Part shown: positions 36,645 through 44,857 of the stretch, piece after piece
How positions within the stretch are numbered: the stretch's first letter is position 1
How the letters are laid out: each line of letters opens with the position of its first letter
Source: Protofrankia sp963555925
GTDB lineage: Bacteria > Actinomycetota > Actinomycetes > Frankiales > Frankiaceae
DNA: 64,000 nt
Reading direction: 5' to 3'
Assembly: GCA_963555925.1 (NCBI GenBank)
Contig: CAUVXJ010000089.1
Coordinates: 1-64,000 of the forward strand
The notes under the pieces: generated by a model
Told to the model about the DNA's origin: nothing
The model's input: the letters and a program-made list of their open reading frames with translations, nothing else
The model's database searches: none
Position numbers and translations under genes: made by a program

Positions 36645-37051
36645 GGCCCGACCAGCACGCGAATGCCCGACCCGATGACGTTCGCCGGCAGTTGGCCACA
36701 CTGGGTCACCGAACAGCCCGTGTAGGCCATCGGCTGCCCCTGGGCCAGTACCGTCCCGCTGCCCACGATCACCTGACCGCGCTGCGCCGTCGGCACCATG
36801 AACGGATCGCTGGCATGCAGACCGACGTGCGGTGGGGTGTTGGTCCCGGCGGAGCCCGCCACCGCGACCGGCTGCCCGCCGACGAGAACACGGGTCGCGA
36901 GACCCTCGGTCAGCGGCGCGGCGAACGGCAGCGGCGCAGGCGAGGGCATCGGAGCACCGGACGGGCTCGGCACCTGGTGAATCGCACAGAAACCGATGAC
37001 CTGGTCACCGGCGACGACAGCCGCGGCTCCCACCTGCGGTCTCCCTTCCAT
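36641..37051 (-). CDS. eCIS PAAR-like spike tip protein
   Basis: A 136-aa PAAR-like protein expected to cap the spike. It is rich in Gly, Pro and Val, with short beta repeats such as TRVLVGGQPVAVAGSA, GQVIVGSGTVLAQGQPMAY and GSGIRVLVGP, and has paired cysteines (CSVTQC) near the end. It lies 55 nt after the VgrG-like gene and is coupled to gp25. There is no extended toxin domain, so it acts as a plain tip. Confidence 0.85.
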   Translation of the reverse strand: MEGRPQVGAAAVVAGDQVIGFCAIHQVPSPSGAPMPSPAPLPFAAPLTEGLATRVLVGGQPVAVAGSAGTNTPPHVGLHASDPFMVPTAQRGQVIVGSGTVLAQGQPMAYTGCSVTQCGQLPANVIGSGIRVLVGP

Positions 37052-37106
37052 CCGATCAATCTGCGAGCAGTTCCCACCCGAATGGTTCCCATTCGAACGG
37101 TTCCGG

Positions 37107-38834
37107 TCAGTTAAGTTTGATCACAGCACCCTGCACGGTCACATCTGCGCTGCTACGCAGCGTCAGACCCGCATCCGCGGAGATCGAGCCCTTGCCGCGC
37201 GCGGAGATGTCCAGATCGCCGTCGGCGGACACGCTCAGCTTTCCCTTGGCTCGGACCGTCACATCCGCCTCGGTCTCCACCGTCAGGCCACCCCCGTCGT
37301 GGTCGAGCAGAATCCGGACCCGGCCGCCGCTGGTCGCGATCTCGATCCGCTCGGCGCCGTCGGCGTCGCTCACGACGATCTCGTGGCCCTTGCGGCTGCG
37401 TAGCCCCCGGCGGACCACCTGGCCGGCCGCGCCGTCGACGCCGCCGTCGAAGGGCGGCGCGTCCACCCCGTTGTACAGGCCACCGATGACGAACGGACGG
37501 CGTGGGTCACCCTGCTCGAAGATGACGAGAACCTCGTCGTCGACCTCCGGGAGCACCAGCAACCCACGATCGGGACCGGCGCCGGGCATCGCCACCCGCG
37601 CCCAGCCGGATTCATAATCCCCGGACAGCCACGGCAACTTCACCCGCACCCGGCCGCGGTGCTCGGGATCGGTGATGTTCGTGACGACGGCGGGCACGGC
37701 ACCGGCGACGCCCGGACCGCGTGGCCGCGGCGCCGAGGTGAGCCCCAGCAGCGAACGGTCGTGTGATCCGCTCGCGGTGAACCGGGTCCGGTAACCCGAT
37801 CTCCCGAACACATGCTCGGCATGGGAGAGCGTGAACCTGCCGTCGAGGCGACCGCCGGTCTGGCCGACACTCACCGCCACCCCGGCCAGCAACCGAGGGT
37901 CGCCATGCGCGACTCCCTCGGCCCCCAGGCTGGTGCTCGCGATCCGTTCCGCCGCGGCCTGCGCCGCCGCGTCGCATTCCGCCTGTGTCGCCAGGGGCAG
38001 CGACACGGTGATGTGCCGGGCCGCCGTACCACCGGAACCATCCGCGGCGAGGTCCGCCGGCGCGTCGCCGACCTGCGCCGCGCGGGTGCGCGCCGGTGCC
38101 GTGGCCACCAGTTCCCGCTTGTTACGGTCGTCCCAGCCGCGAACCTCCACCTCGGCGACCTGCTGGGCTGCTGTGACCCGAGCGGAGAACACCTCCAGGT
38201 TGCCACCCGGCGTCAGGGCGAGCCTGTCCTGGCTGTCGTAATCGCCCGGCGCCGGCCCGTCGGCCGCGTCGGTCGGCCGGACGAAATCCAGCTTTCCCGC
38301 CCGGATGACCAGCTGGCGGTCGATCTCGCGGGCACGCCGGCCGAGAAACTCCCAGTGAGTCTCGTTCACCTGCCCTACATGATCGTGTACGACGGACGTC
38401 GCCTGAATCGTCCCGGTCGCGATCCCCACCTCGGTGGCTATCCGTCGGACCAGATCGGAATCGGTGACATTGGCATAGGTTGCCGTGTGCACACCGTTGA
38501 ACAGTGCGTACGAACTGTCATAGCCGACCGCGGTGGCGGTGGCGCCCCGCTCGTCATAACCGAAGCCGAGGCTGTAGATCATGCCCTCGAACAGGGTCTG
38601 CTCCGCGGTGTCACCAGGGCGGACCGCAGCCACCCGCAGGGCCGCCCGGAATTCGAAACCGGCCCGGGTGAGCATCTCCCGTTCCGGATCGTCGAGAACG
38701 AGCCGACAGGAGTCCGGCGCGGCCAGATCGCTGTTCACCACCACCGTGCGGACACACTCGGCAACATCAAGGGGTACTCGGCGACCATCGAGGTAGAGGG
38801 CGGGCAGTGCCCCGTAGGTGTTCTCGGGTGGCAC
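37107..38834 (-). CDS. eCIS spike protein (VgrG/gpV-like)
   Basis: A spike protein of about 575 aa combining gp27-like and gp5-like parts (Afp8-like). The gp27-like domain fills residues 1-370, then the OB fold begins at VTNITDPEHRGRVRVKLPWL and includes LPEVDDEVLVIFEQGDPRRP and FVIGGLYNGVD. The C-terminus is a beta-helical spike with repeated SxxxDxxIxAKG-like strands (SVSADGDLDISARGKGSIS). GTG 38834 lies 4 nt after the LysM gene stop and precedes PENTYGALPALYLDG; the frame upstream is only overlap. Confidence 0.9.
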   Translation of the reverse strand: MPPENTYGALPALYLDGRRVPLDVAECVRTVVVNSDLAAPDSCRLVLDDPEREMLTRAGFEFRAALRVAAVRPGDTAEQTLFEGMIYSLGFGYDERGATATAVGYDSSYALFNGVHTATYANVTDSDLVRRIATEVGIATGTIQATSVVHDHVGQVNETHWEFLGRRAREIDRQLVIRAGKLDFVRPTDAADGPAPGDYDSQDRLALTPGGNLEVFSARVTAAQQVAEVEVRGWDDRNKRELVATAPARTRAAQVGDAPADLAADGSGGTAARHITVSLPLATQAECDAAAQAAAERIASTSLGAEGVAHGDPRLLAGVAVSVGQTGGRLDGRFTLSHAEHVFGRSGYRTRFTASGSHDRSLLGLTSAPRPRGPGVAGAVPAVVTNITDPEHRGRVRVKLPWLSGDYESGWARVAMPGAGPDRGLLVLPEVDDEVLVIFEQGDPRRPFVIGGLYNGVDAPPFDGGVDGAAGQVVRRGLRSRKGHEIVVSDADGAERIEIATSGGRVRILLDHDGGGLTVETEADVTVRAKGKLSVSADGDLDISARGKGSISADAGLTLRSSADVTVQGAVIKLN

Positions 38835-38838
38835 CGGA

Positions 38839-39513
38839 TCACCGCCCGTCCAGGTCGGACCGGGCGGGCAGCAGCAGGTGCCGCCCGATCGGCAGCCGCA
38901 TCGGATCATCAACGCCGTTGACCTCGGCCAGCGCCCGCCAGCATGCGGCGTCGCCGTAGGTCCGGTAGGCGATGCCGGCAAGTGTGTCGCCCAGCGTTAT
39001 CTCATGAGAACGCCGGGCGGCGCGCGCCCCGGACGTCGGGTTGGTCCCGGCAACCGGCTGCGGGGTCGCCTTCATCCCGAGCGACACCTCGGCCCGGATC
39101 GGTGCCCCGGACCGGCTGAACAGCACGCAGTTGGCCTCGACGCTGGTGAGATGGCCGACGAACTTACGGTCCAGGCCGACCGCGAAACCACCCCAGTTGA
39201 ACAGCAACTCAGGTGGGCTCGGTGACGGCCCGTTGCGGGAGTCCTCGGTCGGGTTCGTCCAGTCCATGAACTGCTGTATCTCGGCCATGACGCTGTGCCC
39301 CGGCCGTGCGCTCGCGTCGAGCAGCAGGCTGAACTGCATCTCCACCTCACCCGGGCCGCGATAGTGCGGGCGGGCCGAGTCCCGCGCCGCCTGGACCGGC
39401 TCGCGGTGGAACTCCGCGCGTTTGGCCATCCGTACCGTCGACGGGTTGAAGTGGAAGGTGACCCTCGTCCCCGGGTGGTCACGTTCACACAGATATGCCC
39501 TTGCAAACTCCAT
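38839..39513 (-). CDS. eCIS LysM tube-baseplate adaptor
   Basis: A 224-aa protein of the Afp7/gp53 type: an N-terminal tube-like domain (FHFNPSTVRMAKRAEF, the usual opening) and a C-terminal LysM domain (EITLGDTLAGIAYRTYG to RLPIGRHLLLPA). In eCIS particles this protein joins the inner tube to the spike; the LysM part need not bind peptidoglycan. It is 28 nt after the second tube gene and 4 nt before the spike start. Confidence 0.9.
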   Translation of the reverse strand: MEFARAYLCERDHPGTRVTFHFNPSTVRMAKRAEFHREPVQAARDSARPHYRGPGEVEMQFSLLLDASARPGHSVMAEIQQFMDWTNPTEDSRNGPSPSPPELLFNWGGFAVGLDRKFVGHLTSVEANCVLFSRSGAPIRAEVSLGMKATPQPVAGTNPTSGARAARRSHEITLGDTLAGIAYRTYGDAACWRALAEVNGVDDPMRLPIGRHLLLPARSDLDGR

Positions 39514-39541
39514 CGCGACCCCCTCATGGCCTGCCTGGTGG

Positions 39542-39967
39542 TCACTGAGCCAGAAATCCCTGGTGGGCGAGTTCGAGCGTCTCGGTGGCGACCTTCGCCT
39601 GGTCCGTGGACAGGTGGGGTCCGCTGTAGCGAACGGGGCACACCCCCGTCATCGTCCACTCCGCGACCGGCTCCCGGTTGTCGTTGAAGGCCACGACGGT
39701 CGCGACCGCCGGCCGACCGCTGCCCTCCCGCCGGAACGAGCTGAACCATCCACTCAGGCCCTTGGTCGACCCGTCGACCGGACGGGTGAGTTTGAGGTTC
39801 TGATAGTGGACGCGCCCGAGCAGCTGGTGCTGGAACCCGTTCTCGCCGCCCTCGTCGTAGGTTTTCACCTCGTAACTGGCCTCCAGCCCCTCGATCCCGG
39901 TGAACGCGCCGAGGTCGACACCATCGATCACGACATCGAAGCGGAGGCTGTTCGCGGGCTCGGACAC
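39542..39967 (-). CDS. eCIS inner tube protein, second copy
   Basis: A 141-aa gp19-like tube protein (Afp5-like). FDVVIDGVDLGAFTGIEGL is the conserved opening, with QNLKLTRPVDGSTKGLSGWF in the middle and ETLELAHQGF at the end. As the tube paralogue next to the LysM adaptor, it probably forms the layer between tube and baseplate. Confidence 0.9.
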   Translation of the reverse strand: MSEPANSLRFDVVIDGVDLGAFTGIEGLEASYEVKTYDEGGENGFQHQLLGRVHYQNLKLTRPVDGSTKGLSGWFSSFRREGSGRPAVATVVAFNDNREPVAEWTMTGVCPVRYSGPHLSTDQAKVATETLELAHQGFLAQ

Positions 39968-39999
39968 GGGTGGACTCCTGGTATGCGAGGTCAGGCTGG

Positions 40000-41976
40000 T
40001 CAGGCGGGATCGGCGAGCAGACCGCGACGCTCACGGTCAGCAAGTAGGTCGGCCCGGAGCCGACGGGTGATGCGTTCGTAGAGCTCGTCCACCAGTGCGG
40101 GCAGGTCGATCTGCGGTGACGCAGACTCGCCGCCCCCCGCTGCAGTGCGGGTGGCCGGTGCCGGTGCCGGTGCCGGTGATGCCGACGGGACCACCGGTGG
40201 CACGGCAACATCCGCCTGCCGTGCGACCGCCGGAACCGTATCCACAGGCATGCCCGCACGCACCGCCGACCGGGCGACACTCTGCCTCGGCGGGACAGCC
40301 GGCCTCGGCGGGACAGCCGGCCTCGGCAGGACAGCCGGCCTCGGCGCGAAGGTTGGAATCGCCCCGTCCCGAACGATCGGACCGAGGCCGACCGGCCGCC
40401 GGTCTCGCGGCACGTCTGGCACTGCAAGCGGCTCAGCGGGCAGCCGTGGGTCGCGGCCGTCGCCACCTGCGTCCGCCGAGCCATCGATACGATCCGCGGC
40501 TGGTATCACCGCGGCCGGCACCACGCGGTAGGCATCCGGAATCAACGGCTGAGCACTCCGTGCCACCGCGAAGACGGACGGCTTCGTCACCACCGACGGC
40601 TTCGTCACCACCGACGGCTGTGCACCGCTGGCAGCTGTCGACCGAGATGGTCCGGTTGGACTCGCGGCTACACCATGCGTCTCGCCGGTCGGTCCGACGG
40701 GCTCACCAACTGTGTAGCTGCGATCGGCATGATCGTCATCGCTACGATCGTCACCGGCGCGGTCGTCGGAGCGATCTGCAGCGACATCCGGCGGCATGGC
40801 CGCAGCCCGCAGCTCGGGGCTGGCTCGCTCGGGGCTGGCTCGCTCGGGGCTGGCTCGCTCGGGGCTGGCTCGCTCAGTGCCTGATACCGGCCGAGAGCGG
40901 ACGGTATTACCCGGACCGCGTGCGTCGGCGTCAGGTGAGGCGACCTCAGGCCGGACCGTGACAGGTAGCCCGAGACCCCGCCGGAGCACCGGCGCGACGC
41001 TCGGGGCGGGAGACACGCCGCCGTTAGCAACCTCGATCACACGGCCACGCCGGGGACGCCCGGATCCGACCCGAGGAACTCCAGAGCCAGGCCGTCCGAT
41101 GTCAGGCCGTCCGTTGGGCTCGGTTCCGTCGCGTTCTGCTCTGTTGTGCTCCGCGGAACGGTTGTGCTCCGCGGAACGCATGATCGACAGTCCGGCCGGG
41201 GACTCCCCGGACGTGGAAGCCACCGGCGGATGCACGGCAGGATCGACAGCAGCTGGCTCTCCATCATTCGTGACAGGACGTGGCCCGAGACTGCGGACCA
41301 GCGGAGCAGGCAGCGATGCGGCCGCCCGCGCCACGCTCGTGACACCTGCGACACCGGCGACAGCGCTTTCGCCTGCGGGACGGGCGCGCACCGTCGGTAG
41401 CGGCCGGACGGGGAAGGCGGTACCAACCCCGCCGTGATGCTCGTCAGCGGGTGCGTCGCCGACAGATGCCGCCGGGAACAGAGCATCGGTTCCGGTCGTC
41501 ACGTCGCGCACAGGCATCATCTCGGACGCGGGCAGCAACTCGGACGCGGGATCGATGGCCACGGCAGTGGCCGGGACCTCGACCGTCGGCGCCACACCTA
41601 CCCCGCCTGACCCACGGGCAACCGTCTCCCCGCTCCGGCGGTCCACGGCCTTCCGGCGCAACGGTGCCGTCCCCGAACGCACCGGAATGATGCTCGGCAC
41701 GGGGATGGTCGTAATCGCCCGAAAGGAGCCACCGGCGGCCATCGGACTGACCTCATGGGAGAGTCTCTGCAGGACTACCGGCGCGGGCACCCGGCTGCCC
41801 AGGCCACGCGCGAAACCGACCGGATCGGCCGTGACCGGATGCGGCCCGGCGGAGCGGATGATCGGCGCAAGCCCCTCCCATCCCGAGGTCGCCGCGGCCG
41901 GCGGGGCAGCCACGGATGCCCGCGGCGCGGACCCGGCGGCGCTGCGCTGCCGTGGGCGCCACGGAAGTCCCCACAT
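40000..41976 (-). CDS. Long disordered eCIS-associated protein
   Basis: A 658-aa protein, mostly low-complexity Pro/Ala/Val/Arg sequence. Only the ends look folded: the N-terminus (GWEGLAPIIRSAGPHPVTAD, then LSHEVSPMAAGGSF) and the C-terminal helix (DLPALVDELYERITRRLRAD). Tandem repeats include four ERASP units (DNA 40817-40877), TKPSVV copies and PRPAVPP copies. ATG 41976 follows GGAGAGGAG and lies 3 nt after the DUF6760 stop. Its place between tube and tube-2 genes and its helix-capped, repeat-rich build are compatible with a tape-measure or scaffold role; this is inferred. Confidence 0.75.
   Translation of the reverse strand: MWGLPWRPRQRSAAGSAPRASVAAPPAAATSGWEGLAPIIRSAGPHPVTADPVGFARGLGSRVPAPVVLQRLSHEVSPMAAGGSFRAITTIPVPSIIPVRSGTAPLRRKAVDRRSGETVARGSGGVGVAPTVEVPATAVAIDPASELLPASEMMPVRDVTTGTDALFPAASVGDAPADEHHGGVGTAFPVRPLPTVRARPAGESAVAGVAGVTSVARAAASLPAPLVRSLGPRPVTNDGEPAAVDPAVHPPVASTSGESPAGLSIMRSAEHNRSAEHNRAERDGTEPNGRPDIGRPGSGVPRVGSGRPRRGRVIEVANGGVSPAPSVAPVLRRGLGLPVTVRPEVASPDADARGPGNTVRSRPVSGTERASPERASPERASPERASPELRAAAMPPDVAADRSDDRAGDDRSDDDHADRSYTVGEPVGPTGETHGVAASPTGPSRSTAASGAQPSVVTKPSVVTKPSVFAVARSAQPLIPDAYRVVPAAVIPAADRIDGSADAGGDGRDPRLPAEPLAVPDVPRDRRPVGLGPIVRDGAIPTFAPRPAVLPRPAVPPRPAVPPRQSVARSAVRAGMPVDTVPAVARQADVAVPPVVPSASPAPAPAPATRTAAGGGESASPQIDLPALVDELYERITRRLRADLLADRERRGLLADPA
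40817..40877. repeat. Four 15-bp tandem repeats in the disordered eCIS gene
   Basis: Four near-perfect copies of a GGGGCTGGCTCGCTC unit, encoding ERASP in the minus-strand protein. In-frame copy-number change is possible. Confidence 0.85.
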
Positions 41977-41979
41977 CGG

Positions 41980-42150
41980 CTACTCCTCTCCGGATACCGG
42001 CTGGTCGGTCATGGTCCGGGCCGCAGCGAGAAAGTGCTGACGGTCGGGGTGCTCGAGGTCGAGGATTTCCTCCAGCGACCAGTGGAAGCAGGCGGCGACG
42101 TACGCGACCTCGTCGAGCAGGCGGTCGGCCGCGTACGTCAGGATCCCCCC
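41980..42150 (-). CDS. eCIS DUF6760 small protein, probably made by -1 frameshift
   Basis: Fifty-four codons from ATC 42144 to TAG 41980 encode a DUF6760-type helical protein: TYAADRLLDEVAYVAACFHW then SLEEILDLEHPDRQHF, a signature seen beside eCIS tube genes. In this frame TGA at 42159-42157 lies just upstream and there is no ATG, GTG or TTG before the domain. It sits in the -1 frame of the tail assembly chaperone gene, joined by G GGG GGA at 42150-42144. A fusion with the chaperone, like phage gpG-gpGT, is the best explanation; a rare CTG or ATC start is the alternative. The interval includes the slippery site. Confidence 0.8.
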   Translation of the reverse strand, partial: GGILTYAADRLLDEVAYVAACFHWSLEEILDLEHPDRQHFLAAARTMTDQPVSGEE

Positions 42151-42542
42151 GGGGCATCACCGGCCACATCGACGGTGAACGCGTGGCTGCACGACGGGCA
42201 GGTCACGGCGGCGTGGGTATGGCCCTCCTGGTTGATCCGCCGGTACAGGTCCTGAAGGAAGGCGAGGTCCGGGGCGAACAGGCCTTCGATCACCGCCGGG
42301 GTGACGGCCCCGACCGAACCGAGCCGGGTGATGACCCGGGCCAGCAGCAGGACGGTCAGGTATGCCTCGTTGTCCCGGACCCTGGGGTCGCGTAGCGGCA
42401 TGATCTCATCACGGGCGGTCGCCAACCGCATCACTCCATCGCGGTGGCGCTGACCGGAGTCGTCCACGTAGCCACGCGGAAGCTCGAAGGCGAACTCGGT
42501 CGTCAGCCCGCGCTGTGACTCCGTGGGTGCCACCGTGGTCAT
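42138..42542 (-). CDS. eCIS tail assembly chaperone-like protein
   Basis: A 134-aa protein of the gp41-like tail assembly group found between tube and DUF6760 genes in eCIS loci. FAFELPRGYVDDSGQRHRDG opens the conserved part, followed by DPRVRDNEAYLTVLLLARVI. A CPSC-x2-H cluster near the end could bind zinc. ATG 42542 overlaps the tube stop (ATGA). The last codons before TGA carry the in-frame heptamer G GGG GGA, from which a -1 shift enters the DUF6760 frame. Confidence 0.82.
   Translation of the reverse strand: MTTVAPTESQRGLTTEFAFELPRGYVDDSGQRHRDGVMRLATARDEIMPLRDPRVRDNEAYLTVLLLARVITRLGSVGAVTPAVIEGLFAPDLAFLQDLYRRINQEGHTHAAVTCPSCSHAFTVDVAGDAPGGS
42144..42150 (-). promoter_or_regulatory. Candidate -1 ribosomal frameshift site
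   Basis: GGGGGGA read as G GGG GGA in the chaperone frame, the canonical X XXY YYZ form. It is two codons before the chaperone stop and leads directly into the DUF6760 frame. Confidence 0.6.
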
Positions 42543-42979
42543 GCCAGCTCAAGCCCTTCGTGGACGAGCGTGACCTCCTCGATGGCGATCTCGCTCCCGC
42601 CGGCCTGAAGATTGCTGATGCTCACCTTGGACGGCCAGGCGTTGCGGAAGTTGAACCGGACCTTCTCGCCGCGCTGATAGTCATAAAGAACGACCGACCC
42701 GTCCTTACGGGCATCGTCGATCTTTCCTTCCTGGACCAGTTTGATCCATTTCCACCAGGCCGGATCATCGGTCTTACCCCGTTTGAGCTGGATGTCACCC
42801 CACTTGCGGGCTCCGGGCAGTTTCTTGATGACCGGGATGCCACCCTTCTTGTTCTCCTTGTGCTCGATCACCTGGATCTCCGCACTCAGCCCGGAGACCT
42901 CCTTGAACTGGGCGATCGCCACACCTTGGATCTCGATCTGATAGGCGTAATTACCGAGCGCGTCCTCACCGATGGGCAT
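42539..42979 (-). CDS. eCIS inner tube protein, main copy
   Basis: A 146-aa gp19-like tube protein (Afp1-like), expected as hexamer rings forming the inner tube. The core YAYQIEIQGVAIAQFKEVSG, KLPGARKWGDIQLKRGKTDD and EITLVHEGLEL-like end (IAIEEVTLVHEGLELA) match the family. It is separated from the sheath gene by 82 nt, with an SD-like AAGGAGA before ATG 42979, so it could be highly translated, as needed for a major structural protein. Confidence 0.92.
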   Translation of the reverse strand: MPIGEDALGNYAYQIEIQGVAIAQFKEVSGLSAEIQVIEHKENKKGGIPVIKKLPGARKWGDIQLKRGKTDDPAWWKWIKLVQEGKIDDARKDGSVVLYDYQRGEKVRFNFRNAWPSKVSISNLQAGGSEIAIEEVTLVHEGLELA

Positions 42980-43061
42980 CGGCGTCTCCTTGTCGTCTTA
43001 CTGGAGCATCGTCCTGCTGGAGCATTATCCTGATTTCGTCGACCGGCTATTCTTCGAGCCG

Positions 43062-44669
43062 CTATTCGTCGACGCCGCCGCCACCGCTCAACTGGGCGAT
43101 GCGGAACACGACGAACTCAGCGGGCTTGACCGGGGCCACACCGATCTCGATGACGACCTGCCCGGCGTCGACGACCTCCGGCGGGTTGGTCTCCTCGTCG
43201 CATTTCACATAGAATGCCTGGTCCGCGGTTGCTCCGAACAGTGCGCCGTCGCGCCACATCCGCAGCAGGAACGACCCCACGGTTCGCCGCAGTCGCTGCC
43301 AGAGCTCCAGGTCGTTCGGTTCGAAGACCGCCCACTGGGTGCCACCGAGAATCGACGCCTCAAGGTAGTTGAAAAGCCGACGGACGTTGACATAACGCCA
43401 GGCCGGGTCGGAGGAAAGAGTGCGGGCTCCCCAGATCCTGATACCGCGGCCCGGGAAAGCTCGGATGACGTTGATGCCGGCCGGGTTCAGTGCGTCGTGC
43501 TCGGCCCGGGTGATGTTCGATTCCAGATCGAGCGCGCCACGGACGATCTCGTTCGCGGGCGCCTTGTGCACGCCCCGACTGTCATCACTGCGCCCCCAGA
43601 CACCCGCGACCGAACCGCTCGGAGGAATGAACCGGTTACGGCCCTCCACCGGGTCGAAAACTGCTACCCACGGCCAGTAGATGGTGGCGAACTTCGAGTC
43701 GTATCGGGCTTTCTCCCGCACCCAGTCCCTGATCTGCTGGGCATTGAAACCGGGCGGCGGGTCGAGGATCGCCATCCGATCGGCCATGTTCTCACAGTGG
43801 TCGATCATGGCCTGCTGGACCGCCTGGACGGTGTTCAGGTCAAGTTGGCCCTGCTCGTAACAGAACATCAGGTCTGGCGCCGCCACGATGGTGACGTCGT
43901 CACATGCGGTGAGGCCACCCAGACCCGTGCGGGCGCTGACATCGCCGACGTAGTCCTCCGAGCCGGCGCTCGGCGTCGCCGCCGGCTCGGCCGCGCGTAG
44001 TACGACCTCACCAACAACCGGCACCCGGTCGGCCACGGGTACACCGTCGACCTCCCGCACCCGAACAAACCGGGACTGTTCGTTCACAACGGTCGTGACA
44101 TTGCGCCGGCCACGTCGTGCGGTGAGGTTCTCGAAACTCTCCACCGGTCGGCCGTCCTGCTTGACCACCACGGTGAACGTGCCGCCGGGCGCCTCCGGCT
44201 CGGCAGCCGGTTCACCGCTCGTCGCGCCGCTCGTCGCGCCACCCGTCGTCGACGAGCCGTCCCCGGCCGCCCGCTCGGCGGAGGTCACCTCGACCGCAAG
44301 ATTCACGGGTGTGCCGGGGTCAGCCGCCTCGACCCGGTAGGTGATCACACCTGGCCGGGTGGCACTGGTGAGTTCGGCCAACGGCACACCCGCCGGATCG
44401 GCAGCGCCGGAGCCGACGCTGACCACGTAGCAGGCACCGCCACCGTTGTTGAAGTAGTGGAAGACCGACAGCGGCAGGTAGGCGCCAGGAACGAAGTCAC
44501 CGAACACGCGGGTGAACTGGCCCCAGTTGGCAAGCCGGACAGGCTCGTTGCGGGGGCCGCGGGCGGTGAAGCCGACGAACGCGGCGATCGCCGTTCCCAC
44601 CCCCTCGATCGGGCGTGCCCCGGCCTCGACCTCCTCGACATACACACCGGGCGACCGGTAATTCGGCAT
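43062..44669 (-). CDS. eCIS contractile sheath protein
   Basis: A 535-aa tail sheath protein (Afp2-4-like), the contracting outer cylinder. It opens PNYRSPGVYVEEVEAGARPI and continues AAFVGFTARGP and WGQFTRVFGDF, all typical; the C-terminal part has FPGRGIRIWGARTLS and YVNVRRLFNYLEASI. ATG 44669 is chosen because AGGAGAG precedes it and the conserved opening starts there; the open frame extends to 44762. It is the first gene of the long structural operon, and the intergenic region to the divergent ATPase should hold the promoter. Confidence 0.93.
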   Translation of the reverse strand: MPNYRSPGVYVEEVEAGARPIEGVGTAIAAFVGFTARGPRNEPVRLANWGQFTRVFGDFVPGAYLPLSVFHYFNNGGGACYVVSVGSGAADPAGVPLAELTSATRPGVITYRVEAADPGTPVNLAVEVTSAERAAGDGSSTTGGATSGATSGEPAAEPEAPGGTFTVVVKQDGRPVESFENLTARRGRRNVTTVVNEQSRFVRVREVDGVPVADRVPVVGEVVLRAAEPAATPSAGSEDYVGDVSARTGLGGLTACDDVTIVAAPDLMFCYEQGQLDLNTVQAVQQAMIDHCENMADRMAILDPPPGFNAQQIRDWVREKARYDSKFATIYWPWVAVFDPVEGRNRFIPPSGSVAGVWGRSDDSRGVHKAPANEIVRGALDLESNITRAEHDALNPAGINVIRAFPGRGIRIWGARTLSSDPAWRYVNVRRLFNYLEASILGGTQWAVFEPNDLELWQRLRRTVGSFLLRMWRDGALFGATADQAFYVKCDEETNPPEVVDAGQVVIEIGVAPVKPAEFVVFRIAQLSGGGGVDE

Positions 44670-44797
44670 GACGCGCTCTCCTCGCCTGGGAAGGGTCCGG
44701 ATCAAGCCTGGCCTGCCGCCACCGCCACGCCAACGTCCGTCAGCGCCGTCCGCCGGGCACACAACCCGGCCCGAACGGGCAGCCGGCGGTGTGGAAA

Positions 44798-44836
44798 CTA
44801 AGGATCGTAGAATTATGATAAGTCAACGATCCTTAG
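44798..44836. promoter_or_regulatory. Perfect 11-bp inverted repeat flanking a -10-like TATGAT
   Basis: CTAAGGATCGT (44798-44808) is repeated inverted as ACGATCCTTAG (44826-44836) with a 17-nt AT-rich spacer containing TATGAT (44814-44819). It lies just upstream of the plus-strand ATPase gene and in the leader of the divergent sheath operon. An operator covering the ATPase promoter is the best guess. Confidence 0.65.
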
Positions 44837-44857
44837 ATGGCCGAAGGTTGTGCGATC

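Noticed and set aside
40190..41700. Many repeated GTGCT and ACCGG motifs on the plus strand that looked like a repeat array or CRISPR
   Set aside because: They follow the codon repeats of the disordered minus-strand protein; there is no regular repeat-spacer structure.
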